Made by a program: the position numbers and the translations under genes. DNA of 64,000 nucleotides from assembly GCA_016708955.1 (NCBI GenBank), contig JADJES010000002.1, positions 186,001-250,000 on the forward strand, given 5' to 3'. Positions within the stretch are counted from its first letter, which is position 1, and the number at the start of each line of letters is the position of its first letter. Of the stretch, positions 48,031 through 56,406 are shown in pieces. The notes beneath the pieces were generated by a model. It was not told where the DNA came from. It saw only the letters and a program-made list of their open reading frames with translations, and made no database searches. The stretch comes from Nitrosomonas sp. Lineage in GTDB: Bacteria > Pseudomonadota > Gammaproteobacteria > Burkholderiales > Nitrosomonadaceae.

Positions 48031-48307
48031 TGGTCTGTAATATGAAATGCGGTAGCTGAACGGTTTTCAGTTTGATTCAATAGAGATTGGGGGAAGGGTT
48101 GTTAGTATTAATCCAAAGTCTGTAATGGGGAAAGATTGAGTGTGGTGTGGTTTGGTTTGGTTTGGTTTGGTTATGCATCAATTATTAAATCTTTTTTAGT
48201 ACAAAACATCTGGGTGTATTTGGTTTTTGGGGAGCTCGGCTAATTGCTGGTATTAAAGAAACCGTACAAAAAATATAAAATTAATTAATAAGTGAGGAAT
48301 ATAAGAA
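48031..48307. promoter_or_regulatory. upstream region of the redox cluster with a (TTTGG)n tract
   Basis: Holds a short tandem repeat of TTTGG (48144-48172) 136 bases before ATG 48308, and a ribosome site GTGAGGA close to the gene. A promoter is expected here; slippage in the tract could change promoter spacing. Confidence 0.45.
48144..48172. repeat. TTTGG pentanucleotide tandem repeat
   Basis: At least five tandem TTTGG/GTTTG units after two imperfect TGTGG units. Perfect short repeats of this kind slip during replication. Confidence 0.9.
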
Positions 48308-49045
48308 ATGGATAAAAACAGTAAGATAAAATTTCTGGCAGTTTCAATAATGGCTGTGCTGACAGCAACTGCAGGACAGAATGTGCTTGCACATACTCGG
48401 TTGGAAACGCCGGTAGTCGCTGAGAACACCCGGGTGACTAACAACGTTATCATTGGTCACGGTTGTGGAGAAAACGACGTCATAGGTACCAGTGTGGTGT
48501 TTCCTGATGGAGTGGATTCTACGATTACTGTTGATGGCGCGGCGCATGCTGGTGCTTTGACCGATTTTGTGCAAAATTGGGGAAACCTGATGCAGAAAAA
48601 TTATAGTCGAGCTGTTTTTGGTTTTGAAGGCGAGAAAACGGACGCGAATGACAATGTGGTTGGTTTCTGGGCAGGTGGCGGTAATACCTTGCCGCATAAT
48701 TTGAACGGCTATATTCCATTTAGAGCTGGTGCCGTGATTATTGAACCAACGTCCTGCGCAAAAAGTGTTAAATTCTATATATCCATTGCAGATATTTGTC
48801 AAATTACCCCTACCTCCGGTTTTAGCGATGAGACGGTTAATCTCTGGACTCATACCGGTCTCGGTACACCGTATGACCGGGTGAGTGCGACAGATGATGG
48901 TCCGGCATCGTTGACAATTACTCGTACCAGCGCTTTGCCCGCATCCTGTGGCACAGGCGTGGCTGTTGAAGTGAAACCTTCCGCCGCGCAAATAAACCGT
49001 GATATGCCGATCAAAATTGACGGCAGTCAAGTTTGGCCTAAGTAA
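48308..49045 (+). CDS. exported YcnI/DUF1775-like protein
   Basis: 245 aa with signal peptide cleaved at VLA-HTRLETPV, so the mature protein begins with histidine. The GHGC motif (IGHGCGENDVIGTSVVFPDG) corresponds to the PHGC segment of YcnI-type proteins, whose mature N-terminal His helps bind copper. Several cysteines remain (GHGCGEN, TSCAKS, DICQIT, ASCGTG) and may form disulfides. It opens the plus-strand cluster ending at apbE. Copper binding is inferred from family and N-terminus. Confidence 0.72.
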   Translation: MDKNSKIKFLAVSIMAVLTATAGQNVLAHTRLETPVVAENTRVTNNVIIGHGCGENDVIGTSVVFPDGVDSTITVDGAAHAGALTDFVQNWGNLMQKNYSRAVFGFEGEKTDANDNVVGFWAGGGNTLPHNLNGYIPFRAGAVIIEPTSCAKSVKFYISIADICQITPTSGFSDETVNLWTHTGLGTPYDRVSATDDGPASLTITRTSALPASCGTGVAVEVKPSAAQINRDMPIKIDGSQVWPK

Positions 49046-49076
49046 CGCTAAGTTTTAATACAGTTTGGTTTTATGA

Positions 49077-49116
49077 AACCCTCGCTTTTCCCTCCAGTTT
49101 CCTTAAAGCGAGGGTT
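49077..49116 (+). terminator. hairpin after the YcnI-like gene
   Basis: AACCCTCGCTTT pairs perfectly with AAAGCGAGGGTT over 12 bases around a 16-base loop. It is followed by CTTATAAAAA rather than a T run, so it may attenuate rather than fully end transcription into the next gene. Confidence 0.65.
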
Positions 49117-49140
49117 CTTATAAAAACTAATAAGGAGCAT

Positions 49141-49605
49141 ATGATCATGCAGTATATGTTTTTCGATAAAATATTAAGGATTATTTTTTGTGCAGCTGCG
49201 CTTGGCTATGCCGGTGTAAGCAGCGCGCATGATGCGGGTGCTACCATGGACCCCAATGGTAATGTCGCGAACTTTACCGGATATGCGCGGGTTACTTGTT
49301 TTGATGATGGTAATGGATCGGCAGATTATCTGATGGCCAGTATTAAGGATACTTCGCTTCCTCAAGATAACTTATTGGTTAATTTGCAAATAATCAAAGG
49401 AGATCAGGCAATCAGTACTACCGATCCGGTTTCAGGAGATGGTAACTTCAGTCCCACGGTCAGCGTGCATGGTGGAAACGGTGTATATCTGTTACTGGTA
49501 AACAAAACTGCTGCGGGTGCGCGGTCTTTTCTTGTATCGTATCATTGCGTGACGGCGAGTGAAGTACACACGGGAACGGACATTTCTGTTAAACAATTTG
49601 AGTAA
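49141..49605 (+). CDS. small exported protein with predicted N-terminal His
   Basis: 154 aa; signal peptide (IIFCAAALGYAGVSSA) cleaved before HDAGATMDP. About 125 mature residues look all-beta and include two cysteines (VTCFDDG and SYHCVTA) likely to form a disulfide. No family recognised. A ribosome site AAGGAG lies before ATG 49141; ATG 49147 is an alternative. The His start parallels the upstream YcnI-like protein, suggesting a second copper-type site. Confidence 0.7.
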   Translation: MIMQYMFFDKILRIIFCAAALGYAGVSSAHDAGATMDPNGNVANFTGYARVTCFDDGNGSADYLMASIKDTSLPQDNLLVNLQIIKGDQAISTTDPVSGDGNFSPTVSVHGGNGVYLLLVNKTAAGARSFLVSYHCVTASEVHTGTDISVKQFE

Positions 49606-49661
49606 TGTCATTTTGTTTGAACTACGCAACTTCGCTTTAAGATCGTTTAGGTAGCTATGCA

Positions 49662-50168
49662 ATGAAAAGAACAAAACTATTATTTCTGATCGCTTCAATG
49701 TTGGGTTTGTTTGCAACAGCATCATTCGCGGAGCATCTGGATCAGATATCCTCTTCCTGCGCATTGACGACATTGGATGGTAAACCTGCGCATAATTTAC
49801 AAGAACTGAAGGGAGAAGTTGTCTACGTGGATTTCTGGGCATCGTGGTGCCCGCCTTGTATTAAATCCTTTTCTTTTTTAAATCAACTGGATCATGATTT
49901 GAAGGCTAAGGGGCTGCATGTGATCGGTGTCAATCTCGATGAAAAAATTAAAGATGCGCAGGAGTTTCTTGTTAAGTATCCGGCTAATTTTTCCATCGTT
50001 GCAGATCCAAGTAAAGAGTGTGCCAAGGTTTTTGAGGTGATGGCAATGCCAACATCTTATGTCATAGACCGGAAAGGAACCATTCGCCATATTCATCAAG
50101 GATTCCGTCCTGGTGAAACTGAAGAATTGCGTGCTTTAATTACGCAACTTTTGACGGAACATCCATAG
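49662..50168 (+). CDS. TlpA/ResA-family thioredoxin
   Basis: 168-aa exported thioredoxin-fold protein. Signal peptide (LLFLIASMLGLFATASFA) then the redox site WASWCPPCIKSF and the cis-Pro segment AMPTSYVIDRKG. An extra Cys pair (SSCALTT; SKECAKV) occurs. Such reductases maintain reduced cysteines for haem or copper-site assembly. It is followed after two bases by the DUF4266 gene, so the two are likely co-translated. Confidence 0.88.
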   Translation: MKRTKLLFLIASMLGLFATASFAEHLDQISSSCALTTLDGKPAHNLQELKGEVVYVDFWASWCPPCIKSFSFLNQLDHDLKAKGLHVIGVNLDEKIKDAQEFLVKYPANFSIVADPSKECAKVFEVMAMPTSYVIDRKGTIRHIHQGFRPGETEELRALITQLLTEHP

Positions 50169-50170
50169 GG

Positions 50171-50425
50171 ATGACAATGACTATCTTGACTGGCATGAAA
50201 AAGAATCAGCATGTTTTAGTCAAACTAGTACTTGTAATATGTGCCGGGTTGTCGGCCGGTTGTATTCATGTGAATGCCTGGGAACGAGGAAATCTGGCAA
50301 AATCGCAGATGGAATTGGATCCACACCCGCTGCAAAGTGAAATACAATCACACAATTACAGTAGCCGTGAAGCGGCTCCAAGTCATAAGTCTTCTGCAGG
50401 GGGTGGTGGTTGCGGTTGTTACTAA
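50171..50425 (+). CDS. DUF4266 lipoprotein with Gly/Cys tail
   Basis: 84 aa (ATG 50171; ATG 50195 gives a cleaner start MKKNQHV). Signal peptide ends in lipobox LSAGC. After it comes the DUF4266 block IHVNAWERGNLAKSQMELDP, and the C-terminus is SAGGGGCGCY. The two closing cysteines in a glycine-rich tail are conserved in the family and could bind metal or be modified. DUF4266 genes recur next to DUF3570 and apbE genes, as here. Confidence 0.85.
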   Translation: MTMTILTGMKKNQHVLVKLVLVICAGLSAGCIHVNAWERGNLAKSQMELDPHPLQSEIQSHNYSSREAAPSHKSSAGGGGCGCY

Positions 50426-50481
50426 ACTGACCCTGCCAGAAGCTGTTTTCTTTAGGTCAATAAAATTTGCAACGGAATAGT

Positions 50482-53187
50482 ATGCCCCAACGCCCGGGCA
50501 GCAATCATCATTTAAAAAATCCGGAAATACAGTCTGCAAAGCCAAGAAATACTACGCTGCAAGCATTAACCTCGGCGGCGCTGGTATTGCCGGGTTTGTT
50601 AATCACACCAGGGCATGCGGCAGGAACAGATCGGATTAATTTCCAGTATAGCCGCTACCAGGAAGGTGAGCGTAATCTTTATGGCGCCCCGAATAACTTA
50701 AAACCTATCAGTGCTGATGTTTTGCATGGCAGTGGTATTTTTTCTCTCACCGATCGCACCAAATTTTCTTTTGGGTATACGCAAGATACTTGGTCAGGCG
50801 CAACCCCTGTTACAACAACCCCGTTGGCTACCAATGGCGGTAATCGTCCCTATACTGTCAATGGGGTAGTGGTCGGTGCCTCGCCTATTCTTAGGAGCGA
50901 TATACTTTTAGACCGCGATTTAAATCCTATCGGAACGGACCCCATTACTAAACAATCAACGGGCGTTGTTGATACCCGATCCGTACTCGTCCTATCGTCT
51001 GCCTCTCCGGAAACACGCCGGCAAGCGAATTTTGGATTGAGTCATGAATGGAACGAATCGGCTGTGAACGTGGGTGGCGGGTTTTCCAGAGAAAGAGACT
51101 ATCAATCAAGCTTTGGCAATATCGGTGGCCGCCTGGATTTTAATCAGAAACTGACCAGTGTTAAATTTGGCGGCGGCTATACGCACAGTCAAGTTGGCGC
51201 AATTCTCGATGGCGACTCATCTCCGTATATCACCAAAACTGCCTATGCACAGCAAATTGTTAATCGTAGCGGTTCTGAGATTTTGAAGGGTAATCGCCAG
51301 GATTGGATCGCAAATGTTGGCATAACCCAGGTTTTAAGCAAGAATGCATTGATCGATGCCAATATCGGCTATACGCATAGCAATGGCTTTCTGGAGAACC
51401 CTTACAAAGCGACATCGATCATCTTTATTGATCCGACTAAATTAGACAGTAATTTAATTACCGGTGATGTACGCGCGTTCATTGAACAGCGCCCTAACAT
51501 TCGCAATCAAGTAGCGTTAAATGCCAAATATATTCACTATATCAATCCGTTTAATGCAGCGCTGCACCTGGGCTACAGGTTATCGGTAGACGATTGGGGC
51601 GTGAATACGAACACCTTTGATGCAAGCTGGGTGCAACCGATTGGAAGCGGGTGGACGCTGACACCGCGGATTCGTTATTATTCACAAGATTCTGCAAGCT
51701 TTTATCGCCCCTATTTGTTTTCTCAACAAACTTATCTAAGAAACGAAGTGGATAATTTAGGGCGACAAATCTGGACTAATCCAAGTAATCCCACAATACA
51801 GTATTTTGGCAACTCGCTTGATAGTCTGGTTGATCAAAACGGTAATCCAGTCGATGGATTTCAGGTAAATGCACAGCCTAAAACAACGTCATTCGATGCT
51901 GGAAAATTACCCGATAATTTTTCCAGTGATCACCGTTTGGCGGGGTTTGGCGCATTAAGCGGAGGCGTGGTATTAAGCAAAATGCTTGGTAAAGGCGTCG
52001 CCCTGGAAGCCGGTTTTGAATACTATACGCGAGCCAGTTCGATGCAGATTGGTAATGGCGGAAATAACAGTTTTGCTGATTTTGATTATTATGTAGCGAA
52101 TGCGGCGGTTAGGTTTGATATTGAGCCGGCCACATCACTCCCGATGGGTAGTTCAGGCGGATCTTCCGAATCACATCGCCATGCGGCCTCGCATCACGAT
52201 CACAAAATCCATCCTGCGGGCATTATGTTTGGTCATATGCTCGATAAACCCGGGGATTTTATGGCAGGTTATCGATTTATGTATAACTGGACCGGTGGAA
52301 ATATGATGCATGGCACCCATCAAGCGAGTGACCAAACTATCATCGATCAAGGGTGCGGGAACGGTGGTTCGTGTCAATTTACACCCACATTCATGGATAT
52401 GCGTATGCATATGGTTGATCTGATGTATGCACCGACCCGATGGCTTAATGTCATGCTGATGCCTACCTTTATGGATATGGATATGAATTTGCGGGAATTA
52501 TCGGGTAAGAAACTACCACTAACTTCGGGTGCGCATACACACCATGGTGCAGCGGGACATGAAACCGGTGCCGTAGGCGATACTTATTTTTCATCACTGA
52601 TTAAGTTGCTGAATATTCCAGGGCATCGTGTCCATGCGAATCTGGGGTTCAGTGCACCGACCGGAAAAGTGGATATCGAAGTACGGCGCACGCACAAAGC
52701 CGATGGCGGATTGATTCATTTTGGCATGCAACTCGGTAGCGGTACCTGGGACTTTATGCCCAGTCTGACCTATGCCGGCGAAAAGAATCGCTGGTCTTGG
52801 GGTACGCAGTTGAGTGGTGTCAAACGCATGGAAGATCAAAATAAGTCCGGTTATCGTTTGGGTGACCTATTTCAAGCGACAGCCTGGGGCGGTTATGATT
52901 TAACCCATTGGCTGACTGCATCTGTGCGTGGCGTGTATACTTGGCAAGATGCGATACAGCGAGACTTTAATCAATTTAGTGCGCGTATCGGTCCGATGGA
53001 TTTTCCGGCGAATTATGGCGGGCAATTCTGGGATATCGGGTTGGGGTTGAACGCCAGGATACCTGGTGGCCGGTTCGCCGGTAACCGCTTCGGTTTTGAA
53101 TGGATACAGCCGGTCAAGAGTGATTTCAACGGATTTCAGCTTGATCGGCAGGGCGCGCTTGCGGCAACCTGGAGCTACCAGTTTTAG
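50482..53187 (+). CDS. DUF3570 barrel fused to a second Met/His-rich outer-membrane barrel
   Basis: 901 aa from ATG 50482 (TTG 50467 also in frame). After an atypical signal (LTSAALVLPGLLITPGHAAG) comes the DUF3570 part (about residues 48-555), beta-rich, with the early motif D-T-W-S-G-A-T (about 102-108), matching the ApbE flavinylation consensus D-x-x-[ST]-G-A-[ST]. A His/Ser linker (SHRHAASHHDHKIH, about 570) leads to a second domain (about 575-901) rich in Met and His (FMDMRMHMVDL, MLMPTFMDMDMN) resembling the transporter barrels found near copper genes. The last residue is Phe after an aromatic stretch, as in BAM-inserted proteins. The domains are usually separate genes. Confidence 0.8.
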   Translation: MPQRPGSNHHLKNPEIQSAKPRNTTLQALTSAALVLPGLLITPGHAAGTDRINFQYSRYQEGERNLYGAPNNLKPISADVLHGSGIFSLTDRTKFSFGYTQDTWSGATPVTTTPLATNGGNRPYTVNGVVVGASPILRSDILLDRDLNPIGTDPITKQSTGVVDTRSVLVLSSASPETRRQANFGLSHEWNESAVNVGGGFSRERDYQSSFGNIGGRLDFNQKLTSVKFGGGYTHSQVGAILDGDSSPYITKTAYAQQIVNRSGSEILKGNRQDWIANVGITQVLSKNALIDANIGYTHSNGFLENPYKATSIIFIDPTKLDSNLITGDVRAFIEQRPNIRNQVALNAKYIHYINPFNAALHLGYRLSVDDWGVNTNTFDASWVQPIGSGWTLTPRIRYYSQDSASFYRPYLFSQQTYLRNEVDNLGRQIWTNPSNPTIQYFGNSLDSLVDQNGNPVDGFQVNAQPKTTSFDAGKLPDNFSSDHRLAGFGALSGGVVLSKMLGKGVALEAGFEYYTRASSMQIGNGGNNSFADFDYYVANAAVRFDIEPATSLPMGSSGGSSESHRHAASHHDHKIHPAGIMFGHMLDKPGDFMAGYRFMYNWTGGNMMHGTHQASDQTIIDQGCGNGGSCQFTPTFMDMRMHMVDLMYAPTRWLNVMLMPTFMDMDMNLRELSGKKLPLTSGAHTHHGAAGHETGAVGDTYFSSLIKLLNIPGHRVHANLGFSAPTGKVDIEVRRTHKADGGLIHFGMQLGSGTWDFMPSLTYAGEKNRWSWGTQLSGVKRMEDQNKSGYRLGDLFQATAWGGYDLTHWLTASVRGVYTWQDAIQRDFNQFSARIGPMDFPANYGGQFWDIGLGLNARIPGGRFAGNRFGFEWIQPVKSDFNGFQLDRQGALAATWSYQF

Positions 53188-53253
53188 GTAACAAATGAAA
53201 TTTGTTTTTCCACAGCCCTCACAATTTTCCTAGAGTTACCAGAATGTAACTGC

Positions 53254-54159
53254 ATGGCTCACCTGAAGTATTATCACTACGATTTTAAAGCGATGGGTTC
53301 GCCCTGTTCGATTCAGCTTTATGCTGACAGTGCTAAGAAAGCGAAGCGTGCAGCCAAAATTGCTATGGATGATGTGTATCGCCTGGAAGCAAAATATTCC
53401 CGCTACCGCACTGACAGTTATTTATCCGAGATTAACCGTATCGCAGCACAAGGCGGTCATATTCGCGTGGATAATGAAACTGCCGGGTTACTCGATTACG
53501 CAGATACCTGTTATCAACAAAGCGATGGCCTATTTGATATTACTTCCGGGATTCTGCGCCGCGCCTGGGATTTTAAGTCGGGAGCCATACCTGCACAGGA
53601 AGCGATTGCATCTCTACTAGAGAAAATAGGCTGGCATAAAATTAACTGGCAACGGCCGCTTCTGGCATTTACTGTTCCCGGCATGGAAATCGACTTCGGC
53701 GGGGTTGTCAAGGAATATGCCGTCGATCGCGCCGCTTCGTTATGCCGGGATGCTGGGATTAATCATGGCATCGTTAATCTGGGCGGTGACATCAAAATTA
53801 TTGGCCCGCATGATGACGGTAGTCCCTGGCGCATTGCGATACGCCATCCACGTAACCCGGGCGGCTTATTACAAACACTACTCTTGCATTCCGGCGCGTT
53901 GGCAAGTAGCGGAGATTATGAGCGCTGTATTACCCTGAATGGCGTGCGCTACGGCCATGTGTTGAATCCAAAAACCGGCTGGCCGGTCAATTATATGGCG
54001 GCAGTCAGCGTCATCGGTGAGTTTTGTGTCGTCGCAGGTAGCGCATCGACTATCGGTATGCTGAAAGGTGAAGAAGGACCTGAATGGCTGAATGCACTTG
54101 GGTTGCCGCACTTATGGATCAATGTGCAAGGAGAATCAGGCGGGTCGTTGATGGATTGA
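53254..54159 (+). CDS. apbE: FAD:protein FMN transferase (ApbE)
   Basis: 301-aa enzyme that attaches FMN to Thr/Ser in target proteins. FKAMGSPCSIQL start, FDITSGILRRAWDF, IDFGGVVKEYAVDRA (the metal/FAD site), NLGGDIKIIG and the HVLNPKTGWPV end motif are present. No signal peptide or lipobox is seen; the only starts within the open frame place ATG 53254 first, so this ApbE may act in the cytoplasm. Its probable substrate is the DUF3570 protein directly upstream. Confidence 0.92.
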   Translation: MAHLKYYHYDFKAMGSPCSIQLYADSAKKAKRAAKIAMDDVYRLEAKYSRYRTDSYLSEINRIAAQGGHIRVDNETAGLLDYADTCYQQSDGLFDITSGILRRAWDFKSGAIPAQEAIASLLEKIGWHKINWQRPLLAFTVPGMEIDFGGVVKEYAVDRAASLCRDAGINHGIVNLGGDIKIIGPHDDGSPWRIAIRHPRNPGGLLQTLLLHSGALASSGDYERCITLNGVRYGHVLNPKTGWPVNYMAAVSVIGEFCVVAGSASTIGMLKGEEGPEWLNALGLPHLWINVQGESGGSLMD

Positions 54160-54268
54160 GGCAGCTTAATTTAGTCTTGCAATAAAATTTGGTAATGTAA
54201 GTATTCACATAGATTTTGATTACGATTAAACTGCTATGACTTGATCAAACCACTTAATAGAGCGACTT

Positions 54269-55507
54269 ATGAAAAGCTGGAATTCGTATTTAATCAGAAT
54301 AATCAGTTTTTCCGTTCTGATGGTTACTGCGCCCATGACGCAGGCATTGCCGGATGAGTGTGCGAAATTGACCGCGCCGGCCACTTTTCTGGAAGCAAAC
54401 AGTCTTGTCTGTCTGCAAAAAATCATCGTAACCGATTCATCGGGTGATCAGCTATATAAAGCATCATTACAATGGTTGGGAGTGGATAATCCGAACCGGT
54501 TTAAATTGTTAACTGTGGCGTTTGACGATGCTTCTGAAGCGAATAGTCCTACCTTCTCATTTCTCAATGGCGTGCTGACTTTACCCAAGATCGATGTTCC
54601 GCAGCTTTATGGGACCGAACGCTACACCGTCAGCTTGGTTTGGGTGACGGATACCGATATGGATACCGATGATCCGGTCTCGGTGTTTGAACTGAAAACC
54701 GTTGCGCTATACAACAATCCCGGATATATCCCCAATACCACTTGGAAACCTTATGGCATGCTACTTCCCCACGAGCGGCGTGCGGTTGATTTGCTCGGCC
54801 GGTCTATCTCCTATGCAAAACTTGCTGATGCGATATATGATTTTGATAACGTTACGGTTGATTCTTGGGAATTAATAGAATCCAACGGGAAAAGTTCCGG
54901 AATGGATGCCGGTGTCTATAAGAACCGCGATACCAATGAATTAGCGCTGGCATTTCGTGGTACCGAGACTTGCGATTTTCCCTGCTCATTTAAGGAACTG
55001 GAGGATACTGCTCGTGATGCGATAGCAGATGCCGCCATAGGAATTGGAACAGTCAGTGATCAATTTAAAGATGCGTTTAGATTTGCCCAGGGCGTAGTCA
55101 GTCGGTATCCCGGCATTAAAATTACAGTGACAGGTCATTCTTTAGGAGGTGGATTGGCACAGGCTATTGGCGCAGTTTTGGGATTGGAAACATTTGCATT
55201 TAATTCTTCACCCGTTCCAGATCATTTCTTTGATACTTACTCTATTACATTACCAAACGAAGAGATCCAGGAATTGATTTATGTGATTGTCGATGTTCAT
55301 GATCCGGTTTCTAATACCGACAATACCGGAAAATTTTATTTTGATTCTCATCATGTAACACCGCTGATTCAATTTAATTTTAGTACGAAAGAAATTTTAC
55401 CTGAACATACGGTGGATCTGGAAGATCTAAGAATTGACCGTCATAGTATTACCCGGTTTACTAATAATGCAACCAATCTATTGAATACTTACCGGGACGG
55501 GTGGTGA
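54269..55507 (+). CDS. exported class 3 (alpha/beta) lipase
   Basis: 412 aa with signal peptide ending in QA-LPDEC. The C-terminal half is a fungal-lipase-like domain: LAFRGTETCDFPC (oxyanion region), the nucleophile elbow ITVTGHSLGGGLAQAIGAVLG (landmark GHSLGGG), a later Asp (DVHDPVS) and His (FDSHHV or EHTVDL) that could complete the triad. The N-terminal ~150 residues are an unassigned beta-rich domain. Probably secreted to the periplasm or outside; natural substrate unknown. Confidence 0.82.
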   Translation: MKSWNSYLIRIISFSVLMVTAPMTQALPDECAKLTAPATFLEANSLVCLQKIIVTDSSGDQLYKASLQWLGVDNPNRFKLLTVAFDDASEANSPTFSFLNGVLTLPKIDVPQLYGTERYTVSLVWVTDTDMDTDDPVSVFELKTVALYNNPGYIPNTTWKPYGMLLPHERRAVDLLGRSISYAKLADAIYDFDNVTVDSWELIESNGKSSGMDAGVYKNRDTNELALAFRGTETCDFPCSFKELEDTARDAIADAAIGIGTVSDQFKDAFRFAQGVVSRYPGIKITVTGHSLGGGLAQAIGAVLGLETFAFNSSPVPDHFFDTYSITLPNEEIQELIYVIVDVHDPVSNTDNTGKFYFDSHHVTPLIQFNFSTKEILPEHTVDLEDLRIDRHSITRFTNNATNLLNTYRDGW

Positions 55508-55556
55508 CCGGAAAGTATTGCCTTTAAATCCATTCAGCCCAACAGCAAAATGATCG

Positions 55557-56294
55557 ATGCGTGATTTAACCGAGGCTAAAACACTTCACGTGCTTTCCAA
55601 GCAACAGGATGACCATCTGGATGCGTCAGCGCTGGTGTCTGAATTCGGCGGGCGTTTTTCCACGCAACTGGGCATTCAACTGGATGATCTGGATGCAGCG
55701 GAAATCTACAAGTGGTTGCTTGCTGCCCTATTGTATGGCGCGCCTATTTCAGAAAAGATCGCCACGCATACTTGGCAAGTACTTGAGCGTAAAGTACTAT
55801 TGACGCAGGAAAATATAATCCGCACGGGTTGGGATGGATTGGTAAATCTACTCGATGAAGGCGGGTATGCGCGCTATGATCACAAAACAGCGACCAAAAT
55901 GCTTGCAGTCAGCCAAGCCTTGCTGGATCGTTATGCAGGGAATTTAAACCATCTGCACGCAGCCGCTTTGGATTCGGATGATCTGGCGCAACGTATCATG
56001 GGACTGAGCAAGGGGATAGGCCCGGTGACGGTACAGATTTTTTTGCGAGAATTGCGCGGCCGCTGGCATAAGGCAATGCCGCCGCTTGCGCAATTGGCTC
56101 ATCAGGCAGCTCATGCGCTGGGATTTCTTCCGCAAGGCTGTGATGACGATCATCAACTGGCGCTGGCCCGTCTGCAGGATCTATGGGAAAAGTCGGGTAT
56201 GTCCTTGTTAAACTTTCCAGATTTTGAAGCAGCGTTGGTCCGCTATGGGCTATGGCTGCGTCATCAAGGCAATGCAATTAAGAATCCGAAATAG
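55557..56294 (+). CDS. HhH-GPD-like protein of unknown function
   Basis: 245-aa cytoplasmic protein, all helical. The segment MGLSKGIGPVTVQIFLRELRG resembles the helix-hairpin-helix of endonuclease III-like DNA glycosylases, followed by aspartates (QGCDDDH). The catalytic Lys/Asp pair and Fe-S cysteines are not evident. I do not recognise the family with certainty. It lies 49 bases after the lipase. Confidence 0.55.
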   Translation: MRDLTEAKTLHVLSKQQDDHLDASALVSEFGGRFSTQLGIQLDDLDAAEIYKWLLAALLYGAPISEKIATHTWQVLERKVLLTQENIIRTGWDGLVNLLDEGGYARYDHKTATKMLAVSQALLDRYAGNLNHLHAAALDSDDLAQRIMGLSKGIGPVTVQIFLRELRGRWHKAMPPLAQLAHQAAHALGFLPQGCDDDHQLALARLQDLWEKSGMSLLNFPDFEAALVRYGLWLRHQGNAIKNPK

Positions 56295-56406
56295 TGAATA
56301 GAATTCAATAGGAACGTTGAGTGTGAGTTAACCGGACAGTTGCAATCTTTTTCTTGATTTTGTGTCTTACGCCTATATTAATAAGACATTCGGAGAAGAA
56401 AAGACT

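Noticed and set aside
49141..49605. HDAGAT as a flavinylation site
   Set aside because: Spacing and the residue before GAT do not match D-x-x-[ST]-G-A-[ST]; only the DUF3570 motif fits.
56325..56340. GTTAACCGGAC resembling the IS4-type end
   Set aside because: Only nine to ten bases match the 46799 terminal repeat, with no second end nearby.
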